Source of the DNA: Nostoc sp. CHAB 5834
GTDB taxonomy: Bacteria; Cyanobacteriota; Cyanobacteriia; Cyanobacteriales; Nostocaceae
Reading direction: 5' to 3'
NCBI GenBank assembly: GCA_020829485.1
Contig: JAIVFU010000052.1
Location: forward strand, 1-49,145
Length of the DNA stretch: 49,145 nt
This document shows, piece by piece, positions 42,283 through 49,145 of this stretch (position 1 is the stretch's first letter; each line of letters begins with the position of its first letter). Made by a program: the position numbers and the translations under genes. The notes under the pieces are model-generated. The model did not search any database. It saw only the letters and a program-made list of their open reading frames with translations, and was not told the origin of the DNA.

Positions 42283-42906
42283 GGTAAAGATGAAGAAGGG
42301 AGTGATGTTAGTTTTAGGTGCTGCAAATTAACAGCAATTGTGTTAGCTGGGGGTAAGAGTTCTCGGATGGGTCAAGATAAAGCCTTGATTCCTATTCAAG
42401 GAGTGCCGTTGTTGCAGCGAGTTTGTGGAATTGCGAAAAGCTGTGCTGATGTTGTTTATGTAGTCACTCCCTGGCCAGAACGCTATCAAGACTTGCTTTT
42501 GCCTGGTTGTCAGTTTATTCGAGAAGTACCTTTATCTGGAGAACCTCTCGCCCACGGGCCTTTAGTTGGGTTTGCCCAAGGGCTAGCCGAAGTTAAAACA
42601 GAATGGGTGCTGTTGCTAGCTTGCGATTTGCCGAGGTTGCGGGTTGAGGTGCTGCAAGATTGGGTAACTAGACTTGATAGCGTGGGGGATAATGCGATCG
42701 CAGCTTTAGCTCATCATCCAAAAGGTTGGGAACCTCTGTGTGGTTTCTATCGCCGTCGCTGTTTGCCACAACTTTTAGAGTTTATCAACCAAGGGGGGCG
42801 ATCGTTTCAGCATTGGCTTCGGCAATATCCTATAGAAGTTTTGCCTTTAACAGAACCCGAAATGCTGTTTAACTGTAATACACCAGCAGACTTGGCTAAG
42901 AGTTAA
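42280..42906 (+). CDS. mobA: Molybdenum cofactor guanylyltransferase
   Basis: The 208-residue enzyme links GMP to molybdopterin for nitrate reductase-type enzymes. The nucleotide-binding motif LAGGKSSRMGQDKALIPIQG begins about residue 22; LLLACDLPRL carries the metal-binding Asp near 110; HHPKGWEPLCGFYRR follows. No in-frame ATG precedes the core, so GTG 42280 is used; it lies inside tandem repeat DNA. It starts 10 bp after the DUF255 gene ends. Confidence 0.92.
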   Translation: MGKDEEGSDVSFRCCKLTAIVLAGGKSSRMGQDKALIPIQGVPLLQRVCGIAKSCADVVYVVTPWPERYQDLLLPGCQFIREVPLSGEPLAHGPLVGFAQGLAEVKTEWVLLLACDLPRLRVEVLQDWVTRLDSVGDNAIAALAHHPKGWEPLCGFYRRRCLPQLLEFINQGGRSFQHWLRQYPIEVLPLTEPEMLFNCNTPADLAKS

Positions 42907-42930
42907 GCCTTAACTCAAGCATATTGCTGT

Positions 42931-44430
42931 TTACCGACTGCGGCAAAATTTGCGATCGTTATCACTCTCAGGATATTGCCAAGAATAGGCAAAATGACTA
43001 ACTCCCTTCAGTTGAGGAGCATATTGGCGAAGTGCCTGCATTTGTACTTCTAGGGATGGACGATTACTAATGGATTCTCCCCATTTGCCGGCTAAAGCTG
43101 GGATAATCTGCGTACCCGGTTTTGCCATACTCAAAACTCGTTGCACTTGTGTCACAATACAACTGACATTACCGCAATTCCCATAAGCCATAGGATGCCA
43201 CTGCAATGTAGTGGAGAAACGATCCCAAGGTTGCAAGCGGGAATCATAACCTTGTCCTACAGTTTGGTTGCCATCTGGGAAAAACACTACTCCTGTGGAA
43301 ATACCTTGCTGCTTTGCTGGATAACTGGCTATGGTGACAAAATCTAAAATTCCTTGCATGGCGTGGGCAACAGCTAGCTGCCACAATTCCCATTGTAAAA
43401 GCGGCTGTCTATCGCTTGCAGGCAAAATTGACTTTTGCGCTGGTGAGGGAATGCGTCCTTGCCACAGAGGTTCCCCTTCTTGAGGATAAAGTTTATCAAC
43501 TTCCGCTATATCTCCAGCGCCGACGAATCCCTTACTCAAAAAGCGCCGAATCAAGTCCAGCCCTTTGTAATTTAGTGCCCGTTTAAATAAAGCTTCTTGG
43601 GTTGCGGGACTAAATAGCCATAAATCTGAAACTTTGGTAGCGATGGAATCACTTCCTGCTTGTCGGGGATAGCGTATATAGTCTAATAGCAAGCCATCTG
43701 GACGACGGCGCAAAATTTCTTTTACTAATTGGTAGTAGTCGCGTTTTGCTTGTAAGTTGTAGGGGTCGATAAATACTTGAGAGCCGTTATCTACCACATA
43801 TAGGCTCGTTTGACCTTTGCCATTACGAGCGATCGCACTTTCTCTATCTCGGCGCTGGGCGTAAGTATAGCCGAAATTGGTCGTAAACATCCAGGCATAA
43901 ACCTTTAAACCGCGTTGCCGACCTTTTTGAATTGCTGTAGCGAGTATATCGACGTTTTCTGCTCCCGGGGTGCGAATTACAGAAGGCCAAACCGTCGGGT
44001 TAGCTTTTGCTGGCAATAATGCCTGCCCGTCGGAAAATACTTCTAAATAAACTTGGTTATAGCCACGATTAACAATCCGATCCATAATTTGATCAATTGT
44101 TCCTGGCTGAACGTCACAAGGATACAAGCGCAACCAAATGGCTTGGATTTGCGGCCAAGTCCGCGTGCGGCACTCCTGTAATTCCTGTGCCTGTTTTTTT
44201 AGAATGTTTTGGTAGCGCGTTTGGGCATCTGGTTTGCCTTTGAGGGCTGACAAACGTAAGTTTTCTTTTTCTTGTGCCGCCGTTGATGATAATTGACAAT
44301 ACTGGGTTACTTGCGCCCTTGCCGGTTCGCTTCCAAAGTTGGGAAGTAACGAACTACTAGTGAAAACAATAGCGAATAGATGCCGCCAAAATAATGTTGA
44401 TCTTGCAACGTTCAAGGGATGGTTAGACAT
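42931..44430 (-). CDS. Family 10-like glycoside hydrolase (GHL10/DUF187-type), exported
   Basis: The 499-residue protein begins with a signal peptide (STLFWRHLFAIVFTSSSLL, cleavage near ARAQ) and has a TIM-barrel of the GHL10 family: IQAIWLRLYPCDVQ, IVNRGYNQVYLEVFSDGQAL, GLKVYAWMFTTNFGYTY, IDPYNLQAKRDYYQLVKEIL and GLLLDYIRYPRQ. Related proteins are periplasmic and probably act on cell-wall or exopolysaccharide glycans. It converges with mobA. No substrate can be read from context. Confidence 0.85.
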   Translation of the reverse strand: MSNHPLNVARSTLFWRHLFAIVFTSSSLLPNFGSEPARAQVTQYCQLSSTAAQEKENLRLSALKGKPDAQTRYQNILKKQAQELQECRTRTWPQIQAIWLRLYPCDVQPGTIDQIMDRIVNRGYNQVYLEVFSDGQALLPAKANPTVWPSVIRTPGAENVDILATAIQKGRQRGLKVYAWMFTTNFGYTYAQRRDRESAIARNGKGQTSLYVVDNGSQVFIDPYNLQAKRDYYQLVKEILRRRPDGLLLDYIRYPRQAGSDSIATKVSDLWLFSPATQEALFKRALNYKGLDLIRRFLSKGFVGAGDIAEVDKLYPQEGEPLWQGRIPSPAQKSILPASDRQPLLQWELWQLAVAHAMQGILDFVTIASYPAKQQGISTGVVFFPDGNQTVGQGYDSRLQPWDRFSTTLQWHPMAYGNCGNVSCIVTQVQRVLSMAKPGTQIIPALAGKWGESISNRPSLEVQMQALRQYAPQLKGVSHFAYSWQYPESDNDRKFCRSR

Positions 44431-44841
44431 ATCTAGCAGTAGATGGACACAATAATCATCGACCCCAATTCAGATAATTGTAGGCAAACTGTATATAATT
44501 ATACATTTCAATAATAGGGGTTTTTAAACCTATTTTTTTAAGACTACCAAAGGCTTGTTTGTGTTGCTGAATTTTTTGATAAAGACATAAATACATATAG
44601 GGAAGTATAAAACATCTGAATACACACCAAGCTTAGTCTGTTATTGGGTAGATTCTGCCTGTACCTTAGTTAGTGAAAATCTGCTTAAGCTGATGCGCGT
44701 CTAAAATATATAAACACTATTGATGGGTCGTTAACTGTTGACTGTTGACGGTTAACAGTCATCAGTCATCAGTCATCAGGTAAATGTACAAATTAAATGT
44801 GTAACAGCTTATGCCATTCTTACCCCAAAAGGACTTTTAAT
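44431..44841. other. Intergenic with tandem repeats
   Basis: The 410 bp hold GTTGACTGTTGACGGTTAAC and CAGTCATCAGTCATCAGTCA units at 44730-44780 and the start region of the binding-protein gene. No gene is seen. Confidence 0.55.
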
Positions 44842-45771
44842 ATGCATCGTCGTTGGCTTTTATCTGCTTTAGCACTTTTGATGAGTATATTTTTAGTTGC
44901 TTGCACGACTGCAACCACCCAGCAGCCATCAACAAAAATCACAAACCCTACTGAGACGACAAACACAAATTCTCAGCAATTACCAAAAGGATCAGCAAAA
45001 AGAGTTGTTGCTCTTTCTTCTCTTTCTGGTGATATTATCTCTCGACTCGATCAAACAAAGATTGTTGGCATCACTGGTAGTAAATTATTTAAGAATGACT
45101 CAAGATTCAAGGATATTCCCCATGTTAGTGAAGGGCAAAGTCCGCCAAATTTAGAAAAAGTGGTAGCACTCAAACCAGATTTAGTTATTGGTGCAGAAGG
45201 TTTTTCTAACATCCCCATTCAAAAACTTCAGCAGCTAGGAATTCCGACTTTTCTCACTAAGGTAAATAACTGGGAATCTCTAGAAGAACTTACTAAAACA
45301 CTTGCTAAATCAATTGACGCTGATCCTCAGCCTTTGTTAAATCGTTACAAAAGTTTCTTGCCAGAAAAGCCAACTCAGGGTTTTTCTACTCTAGCGCTGG
45401 TTAGTCGTCAACCAATTTTAGCACCGAATAAAAATAGTTGGGCAGGGGATTTACTGGCAAAATTCCAAGCTAAAAATATAGCAGCAGATTTACAAGGGAA
45501 AAGTCCTATTGGTGGCTATGTGACGCTTTCGGCTGAGAAAGTTTTAGAAGCAAATCCAGAGGTGATAATTTTGGTTAATCCCCCACAAGGAAATTCGGAA
45601 GCGGCGCTTTTAGATTCACTGAAAAAGGAAGCTTTTTGGCAACAACTGCAAGCAACTAAAAATAACCGAGTCTATGTGTTTGATTATTTTGGTCTAGTAA
45701 ATCCAGGTAGTATAGATGCAATTGAAAAAGCTTGTCAGCAGCTTAAGCAAGTTTTATTACAAAACAGTTAA
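44842..45771 (+). CDS. ABC-type iron/siderophore/cobalamin binding lipoprotein (FecB/BtuF-like)
   Basis: The 309-residue protein has a lipoprotein signal (LLSALALLMSIFLVACTT, lipid Cys21) and a class III periplasmic binding fold: RVVALSSLSGDIISRL, KIVGITGSKLF, LEKVVALKPDLVIGAEGFSN and VYVFDYFGLVNPGSIDAIEK. Such proteins deliver ferric siderophores, heme or cobalamin to an ABC permease, which is not in this window. Proximity to FTR1 and ferritin-like genes suggests iron. AGGA precedes ATG 44842; the frame opens at 44797 without support. Confidence 0.87.
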   Translation: MHRRWLLSALALLMSIFLVACTTATTQQPSTKITNPTETTNTNSQQLPKGSAKRVVALSSLSGDIISRLDQTKIVGITGSKLFKNDSRFKDIPHVSEGQSPPNLEKVVALKPDLVIGAEGFSNIPIQKLQQLGIPTFLTKVNNWESLEELTKTLAKSIDADPQPLLNRYKSFLPEKPTQGFSTLALVSRQPILAPNKNSWAGDLLAKFQAKNIAADLQGKSPIGGYVTLSAEKVLEANPEVIILVNPPQGNSEAALLDSLKKEAFWQQLQATKNNRVYVFDYFGLVNPGSIDAIEKACQQLKQVLLQNS

Positions 45772-45811
45772 ATAAGGACGGTTTAGCTTTATTAATAAAT
45801 CTAAACACCAG

Positions 45812-46249
45812 TTATTTACAGTGTTTTTGAAGAAGAGATACAGCTAAATCAAAGCTATTAGGTTGAGTTTGTACTGCATAGGCTTCTCTTTCTAAATCTT
45901 GTCGTTTGACATCGGTATAGCGTTTAAAAAATGGTCTAGCATAATTGCTTGGTTGAATGTTTAAGCCTAAAGTTTTTATTTTTCCTTTTCCGGCACATAC
46001 CTGCGCTGCATGAACAGCTTCATGGATTAATGTTTGAGTCCCAATATTTAACTCAAAGACTACGGGATTAATCCAAATTTTTTTGTCAGCTTCTCTTAGT
46101 AACCCATAAGCTCCTCGCTTTGGTGGTAGTGCAATGATTACCTGAAACCCTTTTTTTTCTAATTTATTTTTTAAATCTAAAAATTTTGCTTCTGGATTGG
46201 GTATTTGAGAAAGCAACAGTAAGGAATTTAATATAAAAATTTTGCTCAT
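45812..46249 (-). CDS. Small putative zincin-type protein
   Basis: The 145-residue product carries TQTLIHEAVHAAQVCAG (HExxH at 76-80), with EREAYAVQ (about 122-129) as a possible third metal ligand. That pattern suggests a minimal zinc metalloprotease or a metal-binding derivative. A short hydrophobic N-terminus (IFILNSLLLLSQI) may be a signal. I know no named family. It converges with the binding protein and lies before the FTR1 gene in the same direction, a possible link to metal handling. Confidence 0.65.
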   Translation of the reverse strand: MSKIFILNSLLLLSQIPNPEAKFLDLKNKLEKKGFQVIIALPPKRGAYGLLREADKKIWINPVVFELNIGTQTLIHEAVHAAQVCAGKGKIKTLGLNIQPSNYARPFFKRYTDVKRQDLEREAYAVQTQPNSFDLAVSLLQKHCK

Positions 46250-46316
46250 CGCCTAATCCGCTCTAGGGCAGCTTTGGTTAGTTCGTGTTGGTGACAACTG
46301 CCGATCGCTAAGGCGA

Positions 46317-46342
46317 TTCCCAGTCATAGTATAGACTGGGAA
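46317..46342. terminator. Hairpin after the FTR1 gene, weak terminator
   Basis: TTCCCAGTC pairs with GACTGGGAA over an 8 nt loop, 20 bp past the FTR1 stop. There is no T-run, so it may act as an mRNA end stabiliser rather than a true terminator. Confidence 0.5.
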
Positions 46343-46362
46343 CTAGGCAACTGACTGTGCTT

Positions 46363-47331
46363 TTAATCGTTTGCAGAACTAATTGGTTTTTGACCAAAGG
46401 GGATATTTTTTTTACCTTCAGGAGAAGCACCGCCGAGGCTGCGGAAATACAGTCCTCCAATGGTGAGTAAAAATGCCACATATCCCACTGCTTGCACAAG
46501 ATAGAGATTGTCTCTATAACCAAATAAAGATTTGAGAATAATGCCAGGAAACTGTTCGTCAGGCAAGATTGTAGAAGTATTTGAAACCATTGGCCCCAAA
46601 ATACAGGAGTGGACTTTTGTAAAACGTTCGTAATAGAAACAAAGGCTTTCTGTGGCGCGACTGCTAAGGGCAAGGTTAGCCACTGCTTCGTCAAAATGTT
46701 TTAAGGCTGAAACTACTAACCCAGCGACAATTAATACTAATAAAACGCCCATTACCTGGAAAAACTGACGGATGTTAATTTTGACACCCCATTTAAATAG
46801 CAGTACCCCAATGGCAGATGCCGTTACCAAACCACCAATAGCACCCAATGCTGGCATTAATCCCTGTTGAAAATTAGCAGCAACGAACAGAACAGTTTCA
46901 AAGCCTTCGCGGACAACGGCAACTAAAATTAAAGTAAAAACACCCCAACCAGCATTTGAGTTTTGTGTCAGTGCTTCTGTTACTGCTCCCTCAACTGTAG
47001 CTTTCATGAATCTGGCTTGTTTAGTCATCCAGATTAGCATCCAACTGAGCATTGCGATCGCTAATACACTAAACACACCTTCTAAGGCTGGTTCAACTAC
47101 GGTGGTGTATTGAGGATTCGCTGCTCCCAGTATTTGAATTATCCAACTGAATAGCACGCCTATTAAGGCACTGACGACAATCCCAACGCCAACACCAGCA
47201 TATACCCAAGAGTTGAGTTGGGATTGTTTAGCTTTTTTCAGCAAAGCTAGCACAATGCCAACAACAAGGGCAGCTTCTACTCCTTCTCGGAGCGTTATTA
47301 CAAAAGTAGGTAGAGCAGTACTAAAATCCAT
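46363..47331 (-). CDS. FTR1-family iron permease
   Basis: The 322-residue membrane protein has seven or so helices and two REGxE iron-binding motifs, REGVE at residues 15-19 and REGFE at about 138-142, typical of FTR1/EfeU transporters that move ferric or oxidised ferrous iron. Its C-terminus is hydrophilic (GASPEGKKNIPFGQKP). GGATAAAAG precedes the ATG. The downstream-oriented gene order places a ferritin-like protein and an imelysin-like protein upstream, the parts expected of an Efe-type system, though a peroxidase EfeB is not visible. Confidence 0.9.
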   Translation of the reverse strand: MDFSTALPTFVITLREGVEAALVVGIVLALLKKAKQSQLNSWVYAGVGVGIVVSALIGVLFSWIIQILGAANPQYTTVVEPALEGVFSVLAIAMLSWMLIWMTKQARFMKATVEGAVTEALTQNSNAGWGVFTLILVAVVREGFETVLFVAANFQQGLMPALGAIGGLVTASAIGVLLFKWGVKINIRQFFQVMGVLLVLIVAGLVVSALKHFDEAVANLALSSRATESLCFYYERFTKVHSCILGPMVSNTSTILPDEQFPGIILKSLFGYRDNLYLVQAVGYVAFLLTIGGLYFRSLGGASPEGKKNIPFGQKPISSAND

Positions 47332-47391
47332 CTTTTATCCTTTGTTTTTTGTCATTTGTCCTTTGTCATTTGTTTTTGACTAAGGACTAAT

Positions 47392-47525
47392 CAATACGGT
47401 TCGGATAAGACCGATCCCCCCAACCCCCCTTAAAAAAGGGGGGCTAAGAGTGGCTCTATTTCCCCTTTTTTAAGGGGGACTAAGGGGGATCTTTAAGGAC
47501 TATGTACCTTAACCGAACCGTATTG
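47392..47525. repeat. MITE-like element with 13 bp perfect ends
   Basis: CAATACGGTTCGG (47392-47404) is exactly inverted at 47513-47525; the interior contains two CCCCCTTAAAAAAGGGGGG-type hairpins in tandem. Confidence 0.85.
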
Positions 47526-47526
47526 A

Positions 47527-47571
47527 ATAACCAATGACCAATGACCAATGACCAATGACCAATGACCAATG
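47527..47571. repeat. Tandem CCAATGA heptamers
   Basis: Six near-perfect units of CCAATGA just past the stop codon of the ferritin-like gene. Confidence 0.85.
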
Positions 47572-47575
47572 ACTA

Positions 47576-48010
47576 TTAACTAAAATCGCGTAGCATCTTT
47601 TTGAGTTCGAGATTATGCATCTCTTCTTGCCCAATCATACCGCGAGCGAATTCTTCAAGATAAATGCTGGCATTGGTAACAGTATCGAGCAGATTTTTAT
47701 ACAGATCCAATGCCTTTTTTTCGTGGGATAAGCTTTCTTCTAAGATATCCTTGACTTTATGCTGGTAGGTTTCTTCCATTGGGGCAATTTTCAGGGAGGG
47801 ATGCCCATCTAAACCGGTGAGAATTTCTCCTACTTGTTCGGCATGAAGTAAAGATTCACTTGCCTGTGCTTTGAAAAAAGCCACGATTGGAATGCGGTTA
47901 GGGCCAGTCACCATCAAAGAATAATGTGTATAGCGCACTACCCCTGCTAGTTCAAATTCCATGATGGCGTTGAGCAGGTCAATGGTCTTTTTATGGTCAA
48001 GTTCTTGCAT
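47576..48010 (-). CDS. Ferritin-like / bacterioferritin-type protein
   Basis: A 144-residue four-helix protein with helical Glu and His residues in the diiron pattern: EFELAGVVRYTHY (about 18-30), SESLLHAEQ (about 51-59), ESLSHEKKAL (about 92-101) and GQEEMHNLELKKML. It is likely an iron-storage or iron-oxidising protein of the cytosol; whether it forms a cage is unclear, and the Met heme ligand of bacterioferritin is not evident. It precedes FTR1 by 240 bp that include a MITE. Confidence 0.85.
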   Translation of the reverse strand: MQELDHKKTIDLLNAIMEFELAGVVRYTHYSLMVTGPNRIPIVAFFKAQASESLLHAEQVGEILTGLDGHPSLKIAPMEETYQHKVKDILEESLSHEKKALDLYKNLLDTVTNASIYLEEFARGMIGQEEMHNLELKKMLRDFS

Positions 48011-48105
48011 CAGTTGTTAGTTCAAGTAACGAATGGAGTGTAATGAGTTAGGAGTTGGAAGTTAGGAGTTAACAGATCGGGATTCATAACTCATAACTCT
48101 TGTAC

Positions 48106-48125
48106 AGACGCGATTAATCGCGTCT
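48106..48125. repeat. 20 bp palindrome of the GTAGAGACG family
   Basis: AGACGCGATTAATCGCGTCT is the core of the palindrome at 26957-26984; it lies in the gap upstream of the ferritin-like gene. Confidence 0.8.
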
Positions 48126-48176
48126 CTCCTAACTATTTTAAACTCCTTATTCTATGCTTCCCATTAAAACAAAATG

Positions 48177-49019
48177 TTATCGCTGTGCTTGGGTATTGGA
48201 TTTGTCAACCACTTTTTGAGAGTTTTCTTCAATGGTTTTCACTAGCTTGGTAACATCACTAGTAGTTTTGACTGCTTTTGCTGGTGGGATGGCAGCAGGC
48301 CAAACTTTTATGAGTTCAGCGAAACTAGTGTCGATCGCTTTGTGTGCTTCGGGATCTGCTTGAGCTACTTGACTAGAAATTCCTTTGTATAAATCATTGG
48401 CGTAAACGACAAAACCACGGGAGTCTTGATACTCAATTGGTGCGGTTATTTTACCATTTGCGATCGCAGCGCCATATTCTGAGTTGGCTGAATCTAGTAG
48501 TTCGTTAATTACCTGTAGCACAAATCCTGGTTTTGAGCGTTGATCTGCTGGCAAAGCTGCGATCGCGGAATCAACTGCTTGCACTGAAGAAGTAAAATTA
48601 GTTTTAACTTTGCTATCCTTCGGACTCGATTTCACTAAATCTTGCAAACTTACCAATGTTGTCTTAAATTCTTTGACTTTGCGCTCATTAAGTTGATCTT
48701 CTACATCAACGTAAATCTCTTCAACTGGATGTCCAATGTGAGGTTCTGCCTGTTTCGGTTGATTCTGATCCAGCAGTTCTTGTGCTACTAAAAGATGCCC
48801 TTTCATTAAACCTAATTTAGACATATAGTCAACATCTTTTGCCTCACCCGTGAGTACTACTTCTTGAACACTAACCTGGTCTTTAATTTGGTCGAACTGT
48901 TCTTGAGTAATTACTTTTTTAGTAACTAAATCTTCTGGGCTACCATAAGGACGACTTGCCTGGATTTTGTTCGATAAAGCCGGAACACCTAGTTTAGCTT
49001 CAAACTTATCCAATTCTGA
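48177..49019 (-). pseudogene. Imelysin/EfeO-like protein truncated by an IS630-family element
   Basis: The reading frame (278 residues from TTG 49013) has an HhH-like segment at the N-terminus (LGVPALSNKIQASRPYGSPE, KKVITQEQFDQIKDQV), then GHLLVAQELLDQN, EPHIGHPVEEIYVDVEDQL and helices ending KAVKTTSDVTKLVK. The His/Glu-rich EPHIGHPVEE segment and the iron-gene context suggest an imelysin-type iron-uptake component, but I am not certain of the family. It has no proper start or signal peptide: upstream of 49020 the sequence becomes the end of an IS630-family element and a stop follows at about 49053. Confidence 0.6.
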
Positions 49020-49145
49020 TAAGTAGGTCGGCAGGAAAAAACGAAACTATGTAACAATAAATAAATACGGAGAATATATCTACCGAGGTAACAAAAAATA
49101 TGGGCGCTCGTTTGAGGGTATTTCTGACTAAAGAGGAAAACAAAA
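49020..49145 (+). mobile_element. IS630-family insertion sequence, partial (runs off right edge)
   Basis: The outer end TAAGTAGGTCGGCAGGAAAA begins at a TA dinucleotide, the IS630 target. It matches the ends of the MITEs at 17857 and 39864. A transposase gene starts at 49100. Confidence 0.7.
49100..49145 (+). CDS. IS630-family transposase, N-terminal fragment at the window edge
   Basis: ATG with GAGGT upstream; the 15 visible residues are MGARLRVFLTKEENK, which resembles the start of cyanobacterial IS630-type transposases with an N-terminal helix-turn-helix domain. The catalytic domain is outside the window, so the family call rests on this start and on the terminal repeat. Confidence 0.65.
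   Translation, partial: MGARLRVFLTKEENK

Noticed and set aside
46308..46694. 128-codon frame overlapping the FTR1 gene
   Set aside because: Out-of-frame shadow of the FTR1 coding sequence, whose own frame is complete with both REGxE motifs.

Overview
The window is chromosomal DNA from a filamentous, heterocyst-type cyanobacterium, most likely Nostoc or a close relative. The evidence is the very frequent HIP1 octamer (GCGATCGC), short tandem heptamer repeats between genes, many small palindromic repeats, and gene content typical of cyanobacteria: a stand-alone helical carotenoid protein, a desC-desA-desB desaturase cluster, a DUF6335 protein and squalene-hopene cyclase beside hpnB. I see no rRNA, tRNA or CRISPR array.

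Layout. 1-434: end of an IS1-family element with a frameshift-type transposase. 488-5810: glutathione transferase, methyltransferase, a double-glycine bacteriocin-like peptide, and a 2 kb block between inverted copies of a 49 bp Fur-box sequence that holds a DUF4397 protein. 5820-10479: a leftward redox cluster (thioredoxin, SDR, Old Yellow Enzyme, nitroreductase, methyltransferase) beside a divergent ArsR-type regulator, with a perfect dyad between. 10502-12545: a frameshifted AbiEii-like nucleotidyltransferase with a small partner, then a small protein plus HNH nuclease pair. 12608-15897: divergent hopanoid genes hpnB and shc. 15898-18514: repeat-rich DNA, an RTX remnant, the carotenoid protein and DUF6335.

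18992-24681: a rightward set of stress-type genes (DJ-1/PfpI fused to a helical domain, SRPBCC protein, two paralogous zinc alcohol dehydrogenases around a small membrane protein, a cupin). 24804-29839: a PLP lyase and the three desaturases. 30304-35599: aroK, a small conserved protein, and leftward rnr-ubiX-lapA-like genes. 35600-40005: a conserved hypothetical gene with a decayed partial copy next to a 21 bp minisatellite, clpP, and repeats. 40200-44430: a DUF255/thioredoxin-fold protein, mobA and a GHL10-type protein. 44842-49019: iron handling (binding protein, FTR1 permease, ferritin-like protein, imelysin-like protein), the last gene cut by an IS630-family element running off the right edge.

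No gene set here forms a clearly new defence or biosynthetic system. The most distinctive signals concern genome architecture. Small mobile repeats have entered genes without breaking the frame (hpnB). A MITE insertion can be dated against an intact paralogous site only 440 bp away. MITE families appear to share ends with the IS630 element at the right edge. A Fur-box sequence is duplicated as a 2 kb inverted pair.
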